Assembly (NCBI RefSeq): GCF_900636825.1
Contig: NZ_LR134318.1
Location: 5,379,501-5,443,500, forward strand
Direction: 5' to 3'
DNA from: Pseudomonas fluorescens
Lineage (GTDB): Bacteria > Pseudomonadota > Gammaproteobacteria > Pseudomonadales > Pseudomonadaceae
DNA: 64,000 bases
The notes beneath the pieces were generated by a model. That model made no database searches. It was not told the DNA's origin and saw only the letters and a program-made list of their open reading frames with translations. The position numbers and the translations under genes are program-made. The stretch's first letter is position 1, and each line of letters opens with the position of its first letter. Shown in pieces: positions 47,564 to 56,920 of the stretch.

Positions 47564-50089
47564 CTATTTTTTCAGCAAGCGCAGCCCATTGAGCACTACC
47601 AGGAGGCTGACGCCGACATCTGCAAAGACCGCCATCCACATGGTGGCAACTCCCATCAAGGTGAACACCAGGAATATCGCCTTGATGCCGAGGGCGAACA
47701 CGATATTTTGTTTGAGGATCAGGGCGGTCTGCCGTGACAGGCGAACAAAGGCCGGGATCTTGCGCAAGTCATCATCCATTAACGCAACGTCCGCCGTTTC
47801 GATGGCTGTGCCCGTACCAGCGGCAGCCATGGCAAACCCGATCTGAGACTTGGCGAGAGCCGGGGCATCGTTTATTCCATCACCCACCATTCCAACTACG
47901 TGCTTGCGGCTCTGCAACTCATTGATGGCTTTGAGTTTATCGTCAGGTAGCAAGTTTCCTCGAGGCTCATCAATTCCAACCCGTTCGGCGATGGCTTCAG
48001 CCGTATGCTCGTTGTCACCCGTCAGCATCATGGTCTTGATGCCTAACTCGTGCAGTTCTTTTATCGCAAGCTGGCTTGAGTCTTTCACGGTATCGGCCAC
48101 GGCAAACAGTGCGAATACCTGCGTAGCGCTGGCCAGCATCACGACGGTTTTCCCTTGACGCTCCAATTGGCTCAGAGACGCATCCAGCGATTGCGTAGTC
48201 AGCCCCAACTCTGCGACTAGGCGGTGGTTTCCAAGGTAATAGATCTGTCCATCAATGCTCCCCTTCACCCCGCGACCAGGAATTGCTTCGAAGCTCTCGA
48301 CCTGTTTCAGCGTGGTAGCCGCCATCTCATCATGCTTGGCGATTGCCCGCGATACAGGGTGGTCTGAGCGAGATCCCAAGCTGGCGGCGAGCAATTGTGG
48401 CTCACCATCTGAAGTCTCGGCCAAAAGCAAAAAGTCGGTCTGAACCGGCTTGCCATGAGTAATGGTTCCGGTCTTATCCAGCGCGACAAAACTCAGCTTG
48501 GCACCGATTTCCAGATACACACCGCCCTTAACCAGAATGCCTTTTCGAGCCGCTGCCGCCAAACCGCTGACGATGGATACCGGCGTTGAGATCACCAGTG
48601 CGCAGGGACAAGCAACAACCAAGAGCACTAGGCCGCGATAAATCCAATCAGCCCATAACCCGCCCATGAACAAAGGCGGTATCAGTGCAACGGCCAATGC
48701 AAAGAAGAAAACTACTGGCGTATATATCTTGGCGAATTTATCGACGAATCGCTGAGTAGGAGCTCGCGAACTTTGGGCCTCTTCAACGGCGTGAATGATC
48801 CGGGCAAGCGTCGTATTGTTGGCTTCTGCGGTTACACGGTATTCGAATGATCCCGATTCATTGATTGAGCCGGCATACACATGATCATTAACCGTTTTTT
48901 CGATTGGCAGACTCTCACCCGTGATGGGAGCTTGATTGACGGTAGACGTGCCGGAAGCGACTTCACCATCTAGGCCGATGCGCTCACCAGGGCGCACCCG
49001 CACCAGCGCACCGGTTCTGACCGCCTTCACGTCGACTTCCAGCCATGAACCATCGGATTGACGGACAGTGGCGCGCTCCGGGGCGAGATCCAGCAATCCT
49101 TTGATGGCATTGCGAGCACGATCCAGCGACTTTGCCTCGACCATTTCAGCAATGGTGAACAAGACCATGACCATTGCCGCTTCTGGCCACTGCCCGATCA
49201 AGACGGCCCCAGTCACTGCAATACTCATCAACGCATTGATGTTCAAATTAAGGTTTTTAAGTGCTATCCAGCCTTTCTTGTAGGTCGTAGGCCCACAAAG
49301 GGCGATGGCAAACAAAGCTATTGCGGCAACAACCCACTCCGGGGCCGATTGAGTGAAATGCAGGACTTCCGCACCCGCCGCAGCCACACCAGACAGCACC
49401 AATGGCCACCAGTTAGCTTTATGCGTGAGCTGAGCTTGCGACCCGGCTTGATTTGCATTGGCGTCCGCTGCATTGCTCTCAGTAGCCAGGGGCTCCGCGT
49501 GCATGCCCAGCGAACGTACCGCAGCTTCGATATCCAAGGTATTCGGCAGCTCATGCCAGACGCCCAACGTGCGGCTCATCATGTTGAATTCGAGTTTATG
49601 TATCCCACTCATTCGAGCGAGCTTACTCTCGATCATGGTCTGTTCGGTGGGGCAGCACATCTCTCCTATGCGGAAATTGCTGAGACGAGCCCCTTCGCTG
49701 ACATTTGCTTGAATAACTTCTGGTGAACAAGACGTCGGGTCTGATGGAGGGCTGGCCACTTCGGTAAAAAGAACGTCGTCGACCGCAGTGGCAGTTTTGC
49801 TCGGTTCAGCCAAGCTATACAGATTAGACGGCGCAGCTGTAGCGGCGCAGCATGATTTGCCACCGTCCGGAGCAGGGGCGCAGCAACCCGCGCCTTCTGC
49901 CTTGGAGGATTCTGGATTCACATTTGTGGCTTTTGGGGCACAACAGCTGTCAGCAGATTGAGCTTTCGCCGCGCCTGAATCGCAGGTCGTTGCAGCAGGG
50001 GCGCAGCAACCCGAGCTTGCGGATGGATCAAACACTTCGACGACAGCCTTTGTTTCAGATGTTTGTTTGTCACCGCAACAGCTTTTCAT
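47564..50089 (-). CDS. cadA: Cd2+/Zn2+/Pb2+-exporting P1B-type ATPase CadA
   Basis: The 841-residue pump has a Cys-rich N-terminal extension of about 110 residues with at least six CC pairs (CCAPA, CCAPK, SCC), then a degenerate metal-binding domain with MCCPTE. Eight membrane helices, the CPC motif at 494-496, phosphorylated D538 in DKTGT, and HP (SDHPVSRAIAK) follow. The extension is unusual; CadA proteins are usually near 730. A MerR-type operator lies 37 bases before the start. It is first in cadA-DUF3703-CDF. Confidence 0.93.
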   Translation of the reverse strand: MKSCCGDKQTSETKAVVEVFDPSASSGCCAPAATTCDSGAAKAQSADSCCAPKATNVNPESSKAEGAGCCAPAPDGGKSCCAATAAPSNLYSLAEPSKTATAVDDVLFTEVASPPSDPTSCSPEVIQANVSEGARLSNFRIGEMCCPTEQTMIESKLARMSGIHKLEFNMMSRTLGVWHELPNTLDIEAAVRSLGMHAEPLATESNAADANANQAGSQAQLTHKANWWPLVLSGVAAAGAEVLHFTQSAPEWVVAAIALFAIALCGPTTYKKGWIALKNLNLNINALMSIAVTGAVLIGQWPEAAMVMVLFTIAEMVEAKSLDRARNAIKGLLDLAPERATVRQSDGSWLEVDVKAVRTGALVRVRPGERIGLDGEVASGTSTVNQAPITGESLPIEKTVNDHVYAGSINESGSFEYRVTAEANNTTLARIIHAVEEAQSSRAPTQRFVDKFAKIYTPVVFFFALAVALIPPLFMGGLWADWIYRGLVLLVVACPCALVISTPVSIVSGLAAAARKGILVKGGVYLEIGAKLSFVALDKTGTITHGKPVQTDFLLLAETSDGEPQLLAASLGSRSDHPVSRAIAKHDEMAATTLKQVESFEAIPGRGVKGSIDGQIYYLGNHRLVAELGLTTQSLDASLSQLERQGKTVVMLASATQVFALFAVADTVKDSSQLAIKELHELGIKTMMLTGDNEHTAEAIAERVGIDEPRGNLLPDDKLKAINELQSRKHVVGMVGDGINDAPALAKSQIGFAMAAAGTGTAIETADVALMDDDLRKIPAFVRLSRQTALILKQNIVFALGIKAIFLVFTLMGVATMWMAVFADVGVSLLVVLNGLRLLKK

Positions 50090-50125
50090 GAGGTCACTCC
50101 CAACAGGATATGGCTAAGAGTGAAC

Positions 50126-50146
50126 ACCCTATAGCCACTATAGGGT
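50126..50146 (-). promoter_or_regulatory. CadR-type operator of cadA
   Basis: A perfect 9-bp inverted repeat ACCCTATAG / CTATAGGGT with a 3-base centre overlaps a TTGACC -35 (minus strand, 50144-50149). The spacer to a weak -10 is about 19-20 bases, as in MerR-family promoters. Confidence 0.9.
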
Positions 50147-50196
50147 CAAGCGAATTAGGAAGATCGCTGACCCGTTTTTAGCATTGCGAATCGTGT

Positions 50197-50841
50197 TTAT
50201 CGCGACTGGTTGATCTCGCTCCAAATCAAATCGTAGAGCTGCTGGGCACCGAAGTTGGTCAGGGGTTTACCGTTGACGAAGAACGTCGGTGTGCCGCTTA
50301 CGCCTACCTTTTTCGCATCGGCAGCGTCTCTTTCAATTGTCGCTGTGATCTCGGCAGACATCATGTCCTGGCGAGCTTTGGTAACGTCCAGGCCTGCCTG
50401 ACCCGCTGCGTCCCAAGCCGCCATAGCCTTTGCGTCGTCATGCCATTGCGGTTGAGCCTCCAGTACAGCTTCAAGTACCGGCACAAACACGCCCTGTTTG
50501 CGCGCAGTTTCCAGAATGCGGATGGCCTCTTCAGAGCCCACGTGAAGACGAACATAACGCAGCACCAAGCGAACATCTGCCGGATGCTGGGACATCATTT
50601 TTTTAACAATCGGATAAAAGGCGCGGCAACTCTCACACGACGGGTCGAAGAACTCGACAATGGTGACCGGTGCCTTGGCAGGGCCAAAGCTTGGCGAATT
50701 GAAACGCACCAGCGCGCTGGTTTCCTGCACGGGTGCAGTCGCTTGAGGCACTGTGGAGGCCCGTTCATAAAAAAATGCAGCGACCGCAAAGCCGATCACG
50801 GCCAGGACACTGATGGCGAGGAGGAGTGTGCGTCGGCTCAT
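50197..50841 (-). CDS. DsbA-like thiol-disulfide oxidoreductase
   Basis: The 214-residue protein has an N-terminal anchor/signal and a thioredoxin/DsbA-fold with active-site C69-E-S-C72 and a cis-Pro segment (GVSGTPTFFVNG). It starts within the dsbB stop (ATGA), so the two are coupled. With DsbB it would oxidise periplasmic thiols. The pair lies between cadA and cadR and shares a CadR-like operator. Confidence 0.9.
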   Translation of the reverse strand: MSRRTLLLAISVLAVIGFAVAAFFYERASTVPQATAPVQETSALVRFNSPSFGPAKAPVTIVEFFDPSCESCRAFYPIVKKMMSQHPADVRLVLRYVRLHVGSEEAIRILETARKQGVFVPVLEAVLEAQPQWHDDAKAMAAWDAAGQAGLDVTKARQDMMSAEITATIERDAADAKKVGVSGTPTFFVNGKPLTNFGAQQLYDLIWSEINQSR

Positions 50842-51278
50842 TGGTTGGATCTCCGGCGAATTAGGACAAGAAGAATGATCAGGAGGCTGAATACGCCCAG
50901 CGATAACAAGGGCAGCGGCACGCGACCGAGAATGGTCATGTCAGCGCCGGAGCATGATGGGCCGGCACCACAAGGTTTGATGCTTTCGGGAATCAATCCG
51001 AAATAAAGCAGGTTGTGATACAAAGCAAGCAACCACCCCATAACAGCCAAAGGCAATGCGTAGCGCCAGACGCGCATGTCCGACAGGCAACAAGCGACAC
51101 CCAGCACAAGCACCAGGGGAAACATGAACGCACGCTGAAACCAGCAAAGTATGCAGGGTTCTTGCCCCATGACTTCGCCAACAAACAGCACGGCGAGGGT
51201 GGAAATCAGTGCAATCAGCCAGGCACAGAGCAGGAACGCCCAACCTTGGGATTGAGGTTGTGGGTGTGTGGTTTGCAT
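50838..51278 (-). CDS. dsbB: disulfide bond formation protein DsbB-like
   Basis: The 146-residue membrane protein has four helices and the cysteines of DsbB: EPCILCWFQRAFMFP (CxxC) and, in the second periplasmic loop, IKPCGAGPSC. The ATG at 51278 is preferred to a TTG one codon upstream. It reoxidises the adjacent DsbA-like protein with quinone. Confidence 0.9.
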   Translation of the reverse strand: MQTTHPQPQSQGWAFLLCAWLIALISTLAVLFVGEVMGQEPCILCWFQRAFMFPLVLVLGVACCLSDMRVWRYALPLAVMGWLLALYHNLLYFGLIPESIKPCGAGPSCSGADMTILGRVPLPLLSLGVFSLLIILLVLIRRRSNQ

Positions 51279-51352
51279 CAAGTTATCGCCCTTTCTTGTT
51301 GATGAGCACAGGCATATGCGGATTTGCTAATCGACTTATATGAGTAGAATGA

Positions 51353-51373
51353 AGGTTCTAGCGACTATAAGGT
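51353..51373 (-). promoter_or_regulatory. second CadR-like operator, in front of dsbB
   Basis: This 21-base site aligns with the cadA operator (about 15 of 21 identical, plus the shared flank CAAGCGAA), and again overlaps TTGACC on the minus strand (51371-51376). It therefore faces dsbB while also covering the cadR start region. Confidence 0.7.
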
Positions 51374-51381
51374 CAAGCGAA

Positions 51382-51789
51382 ATGAATGCGGCCACTTACA
51401 CCGTTGGCGCCTTGGCGAAAGCGACCGATACCAAAGCGGTGACTATCCGTTACTACGAACAGCTAGGGCTGCTTCCCTCAGCCGGCAGATCACCATCAGG
51501 GTATCGCTACTACACGAATGGGGAGCGAGACCGCCTATTATTCATCCGCCGCAGCCGTTCGCTTGGGTTCAGCCTCGATGACATACGCGAATTATTGAGT
51601 TTCGCTGACCGCCGTGATGCCTCTTGCGCTGGAGTAGATGCAAAGGTCGAAGAACAACTGGAACAGGTGCGAATGCGTATTCGGGATCTACAAGGCCTGG
51701 AGTTGGAGTTGCAGAGACTCAATGTTTGCTGTCAAGGCGGTGTGATCGAGCAATGCCGCATTATTGAGTCGTTGTCGAACCGTGATTAG
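51382..51789 (+). CDS. cadR: MerR-family Cd/Zn-responsive regulator CadR-like
   Basis: The 135-residue activator has a MerR helix-turn-helix (YTVGALAKATDTKAVTIRYYEQLGLL), a coiled-coil dimer helix and metal-binding cysteines C82 (SCAGVDAKV), C116/C117 and C125 in the C-terminal loop (CCQGGVIEQC), as in CadR/PbrR. The start at 51382 is chosen since the helix-turn-helix begins there and the longer frame overlaps the operator. It would twist the 19-20-bp-spaced promoters of cadA and dsbBA. Confidence 0.88.
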   Translation: MNAATYTVGALAKATDTKAVTIRYYEQLGLLPSAGRSPSGYRYYTNGERDRLLFIRRSRSLGFSLDDIRELLSFADRRDASCAGVDAKVEEQLEQVRMRIRDLQGLELELQRLNVCCQGGVIEQCRIIESLSNRD

Positions 51790-51874
51790 ATTGGATTAGC
51801 GGCGTTTCGATTGGCTCGTATTCAACATGGCTTAGAGAAGGTATCGTTCAAGCTCCTATCAAGGATGAACCTCT

Positions 51875-52426
51875 ATGGCTTTGAAAATCCGTACGGCGGC
51901 GGTAAAAGACGCAGAAGCCATTCAGCGAACTTATGCCCCCATAGTTTCGAACACGGCGATCTCATTCGAAGAGAATCCGCCAAGCGTTGAGGAGATTGCT
52001 CAGCGGATAACGACCACACTTCAGACATACCCTTATCTGGTGGCTGAAGAGGATGGCGAGATCAAGGGCTATGCATACGCAAGCCAACATCGTGCACGTG
52101 CGGCCTACCGGTGGGCTGTTGACGTGACGGTTTACATAGCTGAATCAGCTCGCCGTCAGGGCGTTGGCCGTGGGCTCTATGAGACCTTGCTTCCGATCCT
52201 TGAAAAACAGTGCTTTCGCGCTGCTTACGCTGGAATCGCGCAGCCCAATGAAGGCAGCGTGGGCCTGCACGAGTCGCTAGGATTCACCCATATAGGGACG
52301 TATCCAGAGGTAGGCTTCAAGCTTGGGAAATGGCACGACGTCGGCTACTGGCGGCTCGGCCTTTGCCAGGCGACTCCTCCACTGGAGCCTATTCTCTTCC
52401 CCAAGCTTGGAGTCGCATCACAGTAG
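51875..52426 (+). CDS. arsN1: arsinothricin/phosphinothricin-type N-acetyltransferase ArsN1
   Basis: The 183-residue GNAT enzyme has the acetyl-CoA loop RRQGVGRGLYE and the family blocks IVSNTAISFEENPPS and WAVDVTVYI. ArsN1 acetylates the organoarsenical antibiotic arsinothricin; related enzymes acetylate phosphinothricin. The neighbouring ars genes favour ArsN1. AAGGATG precedes the ATG. Its end is convergent with arsO. Confidence 0.85.
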   Translation: MALKIRTAAVKDAEAIQRTYAPIVSNTAISFEENPPSVEEIAQRITTTLQTYPYLVAEEDGEIKGYAYASQHRARAAYRWAVDVTVYIAESARRQGVGRGLYETLLPILEKQCFRAAYAGIAQPNEGSVGLHESLGFTHIGTYPEVGFKLGKWHDVGYWRLGLCQATPPLEPILFPKLGVASQ

Positions 52427-52453
52427 GCTCACTCGACTTTTCAGGGCGCGCTA

Positions 52454-53527
52454 TCAGACCCCGCCTGTGAGATACGTTTGCACTTGCTTGACTACATCTC
52501 GAGCGGTGCGGGTTACTCCGATCAATGTCGCGGAGGCGAGCCCCGTCCAATCGCCGTAGCCCACCAGCCACAGATTGGGTGAAGCAACACTCCGGTTTTC
52601 GTCCACAGCCACTTTGCCATCCTGGCCTACAATGCCCAGGCTGTTTAGGTGGTCGAGCGCTGGAGAAAACCCAGTGCACCAGATGACGACATCCACCGCT
52701 GTTTCGTCTCCTGATGACCAAACAACGCCTGTTGAAGTGAAGTGCGTGAATGGCCGTACTGCGCTCAATACACCGCGTTCACGAGCGTCCTTCACCGATG
52801 GCACCATTACGATGTCGCCCAGCCCCCCAGCGGGTTGTTCAGGCTCCACGCCATCCTGTTGCGCCTTCAATCGAGCAGTAGCTCGTTCGAACAGGACACG
52901 CCCATCAACCTCATCAGGTAGAAATTTTGGGGCCTCTTGAGTTACCCAGGTTGCCTGAGCCACTTTAGAAACCTCGGCGTAAATCTGGGCTCCCGAGTTG
53001 CCACCACCCACGACAAGGACGGTTTTCCCCTCAAACTCATCCGGCCCAACGTAATGAGCGGAATGAAGCTGCTGCCCTACGAACAACTCCTGTCCGGGAT
53101 AGCTCGGGGTAAATGGGCGGCTCCAGGTGCCTGTTGCACTGATAACCGCTCTGGCATCCCAGTTTCTATCCCCGGAGACAACCCGTAATCCTTCTTCGAT
53201 TTTCTCGACACGGGTCACCTTGGTGGATCGGATGATGGGGAAGTCATATCGACGCTCGTACAGAGTCAGATAGTCGATAACATCATCACGGTGAGGCGTT
53301 TCTTCTGATACGGCAGGCATCGGCCAGCCTGCAATCGAGCTCCATGCCGATGGAGAGAAGAGTCGCAGCGAATCCCAGCCATGCCGCCAGGCTCCTCCTG
53401 GTGCCGACTCCGCATCGAGCAGCACGTAAGACAAGCTTGTCCGCTTCAAAAAATAGGCGATTGTCAGCGCGGATTGACCACCGCCAATGACCACAACATC
53501 AAGTTTCGAATTCTGACTCACCAGCAT
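52454..53527 (-). CDS. arsO: ArsO-type flavin-dependent monooxygenase
   Basis: The 357-residue protein has an FAD-binding GGGQSALTIAYFL motif at the N terminus, an NADPH-binding VVGGGNSGAQIYAEV in the middle and an ATGTWSRPF segment typical of FMO-like enzymes. Position at the end of an ars operon identifies it as ArsO, whose exact substrate is not settled. It follows arsC by 37 bases. Confidence 0.85.
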   Translation of the reverse strand: MLVSQNSKLDVVVIGGGQSALTIAYFLKRTSLSYVLLDAESAPGGAWRHGWDSLRLFSPSAWSSIAGWPMPAVSEETPHRDDVIDYLTLYERRYDFPIIRSTKVTRVEKIEEGLRVVSGDRNWDARAVISATGTWSRPFTPSYPGQELFVGQQLHSAHYVGPDEFEGKTVLVVGGGNSGAQIYAEVSKVAQATWVTQEAPKFLPDEVDGRVLFERATARLKAQQDGVEPEQPAGGLGDIVMVPSVKDARERGVLSAVRPFTHFTSTGVVWSSGDETAVDVVIWCTGFSPALDHLNSLGIVGQDGKVAVDENRSVASPNLWLVGYGDWTGLASATLIGVTRTARDVVKQVQTYLTGGV

Positions 53528-53564
53528 CCTCCAGGCTCAATCGCGGCACCTAACCGTCGTCGGA

Positions 53565-53987
53565 TCAGACTCTGCGACCGTGCTCATCAATGACCACTTG
53601 GCCGTCCTCTTTGACGAAACTCCCACGCTGCTCTTGCGGTAACAAATCGAGCACAGCTTCTGACGGACGACACAAACGCGTCCCCAAAGGCGTCACGACG
53701 ATAGGGCGATTGATCAGGATAGGGTGAGCCATCATGGCATCGATGAGCTGTTCGTTCGTCAGCGATGCATCGCCCAATCCCAGCTCTTCGTACGGAGTGC
53801 CTTTGATACGCAAAAGAGCCCGCCCCCCGATACCCATATCCTCAATGAGTCTGACAAGTGTGGTGCGATCAGGCGGGTTCTTCAGGTACTCGATAACCGT
53901 CGGTTCTTCCCCGCTGTTACGGATCAGCTCCAAGGTATTGCGAGAGGTGCCGCATTCGGGATTGTGGTAGATCGTGATCTGGCTCAT
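53565..53987 (-). CDS. arsC: glutaredoxin-dependent arsenate reductase ArsC
   Basis: The 140-residue protein has the ArsC/Spx fold: ITIYHNPECGTSRNTLELI (catalytic Cys in CGTSR), the arsenate-binding Arg residues and INRPIVVTPLGTRLCRP. It reduces arsenate to arsenite using glutaredoxin. It is the third arsenate reductase in this cluster and of a different fold from the other two. Confidence 0.93.
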   Translation of the reverse strand: MSQITIYHNPECGTSRNTLELIRNSGEEPTVIEYLKNPPDRTTLVRLIEDMGIGGRALLRIKGTPYEELGLGDASLTNEQLIDAMMAHPILINRPIVVTPLGTRLCRPSEAVLDLLPQEQRGSFVKEDGQVVIDEHGRRV

Positions 53988-54007
53988 ATCGCTTCCTCGT
54001 GCTGACG

Positions 54008-54736
54008 TTAGATGGAGCGCTGGTTGACGCGTTTGGACAGCTCTTCGGCGGACTCTTTACGCTCGGAGTACCGGTCAACCAAATAATCCTGGCGACCCCG
54101 CAACAGCAGCGTGAACTTCATCAACTCCTCCATCACGTCCACGAGTCGGTCGTAGTACGAGGACGGCTTCATACGACCTGCCTCGTCGAACTCGGTAAAT
54201 GCCTTGGCCACCGAAGATTGGTTTGGGATGGTGAACATGCGCATCCACCGCCCCAATACCCGTAGTTGGTTGACCACGTTGAAAGATTGCGAGCCACCAC
54301 AGACCTGCATTACTGCAAGGGTCTTTCCTTGCGTAGGTCGAACAGCACCAATCGCAAGCGGAACCCAGTCGATCTGGGCCTTGAATACTGCGCTCATGGA
54401 ACCGTGCCGCTCAGGCGAACACCACACCTGTCCTTCAGACCATTGCATGAGTTCGCGCAATTCCGCGACTTTGGGATGTGTATCCGGAGCATCGTCCGGC
54501 AGCGGCAAACCCGAGGGATCGAAGATTTTGGTTTCGGCGCCAAACTCCTCCAACAAGCGGGCTGCTTCCTGAGTCACCAACCGGCTGAAAGAGCGCTCTC
54601 GCGTCGATCCATACAGAAGCAAGATTCGAGGTTTATGGAGTGACGGTGTACGCGGCTCCAGTTGCTCCAACGACGGAATGTCGATCAGGTCGGTGTGTAC
54701 GTTCGGCAATGTGTCTTGCATATAAACTCCTACCAC
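54008..54736 (-). CDS. arsH: organoarsenical oxidase ArsH
   Basis: The 242-residue flavoprotein has the NADPH-FMN reductase signature LLYGSTRERSFSRL and WCSPERHGSMSAVFKAQIDW. ArsH oxidises trivalent methyl- and phenyl-arsenicals to the less toxic pentavalent forms. It lies between two arsC genes. Confidence 0.94.
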   Translation of the reverse strand: MVGVYMQDTLPNVHTDLIDIPSLEQLEPRTPSLHKPRILLLYGSTRERSFSRLVTQEAARLLEEFGAETKIFDPSGLPLPDDAPDTHPKVAELRELMQWSEGQVWCSPERHGSMSAVFKAQIDWVPLAIGAVRPTQGKTLAVMQVCGGSQSFNVVNQLRVLGRWMRMFTIPNQSSVAKAFTEFDEAGRMKPSSYYDRLVDVMEELMKFTLLLRGRQDYLVDRYSERKESAEELSKRVNQRSI

Positions 54737-54768
54737 GGCGCCGGCTAGGACGCCGCCTCGGTTGATCT

Positions 54769-55239
54769 TTAAAGCGAACCGATGCGGTTCAGTTCAGCTT
54801 TGAGCTGGTCAGGGCTCATGGTCTTGAGCGGCAGCATAAGAAACGCACTCACGCGCTCGTGAATTTTTGCCAGTGTGGCTTCAAAAGCTGCGGTGATCTC
54901 GGCTTCCGACCCGCTAGCCTCAGACGGGTCGGCCAGCCCCCAATGCGCCTTCAAAGCGGGCCCGAAGAAGATTGGGCATGCCTCACCCGCAGCCCGGTCA
55001 CAGACAGTGATCACGATGTCTGGAGGCGAGCCTTCAAAAGCATCCGAAGCCTTGCTGCTCAAGCCCGCAGTGGAGATACCCGCTGCCTCCAGCGTTTGCA
55101 ATGCCCGTTGATTCACCCGGCCACTGGGAAAGCTTCCTGAGCTGACGGCTTCTACACCCTCGGGCGCCAAGTGGTTGAAAAGCGCCTCGGACAGAATGCT
55201 GCGGCAGCTGTTGTGGGTGCACATGAACAAGACTTTCAT
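54769..55239 (-). CDS. low-molecular-weight-phosphatase-type arsenate reductase
   Basis: The 156-residue protein has the phosphatase loop MCTHNSCRS at 6-14 and a helical remainder with WGLADPSEASG (general-acid Asp). This is the LMW-PTPase-fold arsenate reductase class. It follows arsB by 16 bases. Confidence 0.9.
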   Translation of the reverse strand: MKVLFMCTHNSCRSILSEALFNHLAPEGVEAVSSGSFPSGRVNQRALQTLEAAGISTAGLSSKASDAFEGSPPDIVITVCDRAAGEACPIFFGPALKAHWGLADPSEASGSEAEITAAFEATLAKIHERVSAFLMLPLKTMSPDQLKAELNRIGSL

Positions 55240-55255
55240 CAGACGATTCCTTGAT

Positions 55256-56539
55256 TCAAAAACTAAGGCGCAGTGCCAGGGCGGACAATGTGGCGACGAG
55301 GATGGGCACGGTCAGCACGATCCCGGTCTTGAAGTAGTAACCCCAGCTGATCGTTATGTTTTTCCGGGCGAGCACGTGCAGCCACAACAGAGTTGCCAAG
55401 CTCCCAATTGGGGTGATCTTCGGGCCCAAGTCGCAGCCGATGATGTTGGCGTACACCATCGCTTGCTGAACGACGCCATCAACTTCGGCGGCATGAATGG
55501 ATAAGGCACCAACCAGAACCGTAGGCATGTTGTTCATGATCGATGACAGCAACGCTGTTAGGAGCCCTGTACCTAGGGACGCGCCCCAAACGCCATAACC
55601 GGCGAACACGTTCAGGATCTGCGCGATGTGGTCGGTCAGGCCGGCGTTCTTCAGGCCATAAACAACCAGGTACATACCCAAAGAAAAAATCACCACCTGC
55701 CATGGCGCCTCTTTGAGCACCTTGCTTGTGTTGATGGCGTGACCACGAGCCGCTATGACGTAAAGAATGAATGCACAGACCGCTGCAATGGCGCTGATTG
55801 GCACCCCCAATGGCTCAATGACAAAGAAGCCGATCAGGAGTAGTGCCAACACCCACCAGCCGGCTACAAAAGTGGCCCGGTCGTGGATTGCCTCGTCCGG
55901 ATTGTCCAGTTGGTTGAGGTCATAGGTCTTTGGTAAATCTTTGCGGAAAAACCACAGCAGCATGGCTAACGTCGCAGCCACGCTGACGATGTTTACCGGC
56001 ACCATGATTGATGCATATTCGTTGAAGCCGATATCGAAGTAGTCGGCAGAAACGATGTTGACCAGGTTGGAAACCACCAGCGGTAAGCTCGCCGTATCGG
56101 CGATAAAACCGGCTGCCATAACGAATGCCAACGTAGCAGCAGGAGAAAAACGCAGCGCCAGCAACATCGCAATCACAATGGGTGTGAGGATCAATGCTGC
56201 TCCGTCATTGGCGAACAGGGCTGACACCGCTGCGCCCAGCAGGACGATAAATGCGAACAGCTTGCGGGTGCTCCCGTCTCCCCATCGGGCGACATGCAGC
56301 GCAGCCCATTTGAAAAATCCTGCCTCATCAAGCAACAGACTAATAATAATGACCGCGATGAACGTTCCGGTAGCGTTCCAGACTATGCGCCAAACCTCTG
56401 GTATGTCGGCAAGGGTAACGACACCTGCCAGCAACGCCACGATGGCACCGAACATCGCACTCCAGCCCACCCCCAGCCCCTTGGGCTGCCAGATGACAAG
56501 GACGATGGTGGCGATAAAGATCAATACGGCAATCAGCAT
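55256..56539 (-). CDS. arsB: arsenite efflux transporter ArsB
   Basis: The 427-residue protein has about twelve membrane helices and ArsB blocks such as LFANDGAALILTPI, GFIADTASLPLVVSNLVNI and NNMPTVLVGALSIHAA. It expels arsenite and antimonite. It follows arsR by 24 bases. Confidence 0.96.
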   Translation of the reverse strand: MLIAVLIFIATIVLVIWQPKGLGVGWSAMFGAIVALLAGVVTLADIPEVWRIVWNATGTFIAVIIISLLLDEAGFFKWAALHVARWGDGSTRKLFAFIVLLGAAVSALFANDGAALILTPIVIAMLLALRFSPAATLAFVMAAGFIADTASLPLVVSNLVNIVSADYFDIGFNEYASIMVPVNIVSVAATLAMLLWFFRKDLPKTYDLNQLDNPDEAIHDRATFVAGWWVLALLLIGFFVIEPLGVPISAIAAVCAFILYVIAARGHAINTSKVLKEAPWQVVIFSLGMYLVVYGLKNAGLTDHIAQILNVFAGYGVWGASLGTGLLTALLSSIMNNMPTVLVGALSIHAAEVDGVVQQAMVYANIIGCDLGPKITPIGSLATLLWLHVLARKNITISWGYYFKTGIVLTVPILVATLSALALRLSF

Positions 56540-56563
56540 TTCATTAATCCGGTTGGGCGTGAA

Positions 56564-56920
56564 TCAGCTACACACGGCTTGGTTGATCGGGCGGTCGTTC
56601 ATGCCGCAGAGGCGCTTAGCCTCGGTTTCCAGCCATTGCTGATTGGCGTCTACCACTTCCTTCAAAACTGCAGTCACCCACGTGGGCAAATCAGGATTCA
56701 GCCGGTAGTACACCCATTGGCCTTGGCGACGATCCAACAGCAAACCGGCAGAGCGCAGCAGCGCCAAATGACGAGAAATCTTCGGCTGACTCAGGTCGAG
56801 TGCTGCCGTTAGCTCGCATACACACAGCTCACCTTCACTCACGACAAGCAGCGAAATTTTTGCTCGGGTGTCGTCCGCCAAGCACTTGAATAAGGTGGTG
56901 GGGTTCAAGGGTTCTGTCAT
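56564..56920 (-). CDS. arsR: arsenic-responsive repressor ArsR
   Basis: The 118-residue winged-helix repressor has the arsenite-binding pair C33/C35 in ELCVCELTAAL and the recognition helix LDLSQPKISRHLALLRSAG. It should bind the dyad at 57369-57404. Unusually an arsC gene precedes it; their frames overlap by 4 bases. Confidence 0.95.
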   Translation of the reverse strand: MTEPLNPTTLFKCLADDTRAKISLLVVSEGELCVCELTAALDLSQPKISRHLALLRSAGLLLDRRQGQWVYYRLNPDLPTWVTAVLKEVVDANQQWLETEAKRLCGMNDRPINQAVCS

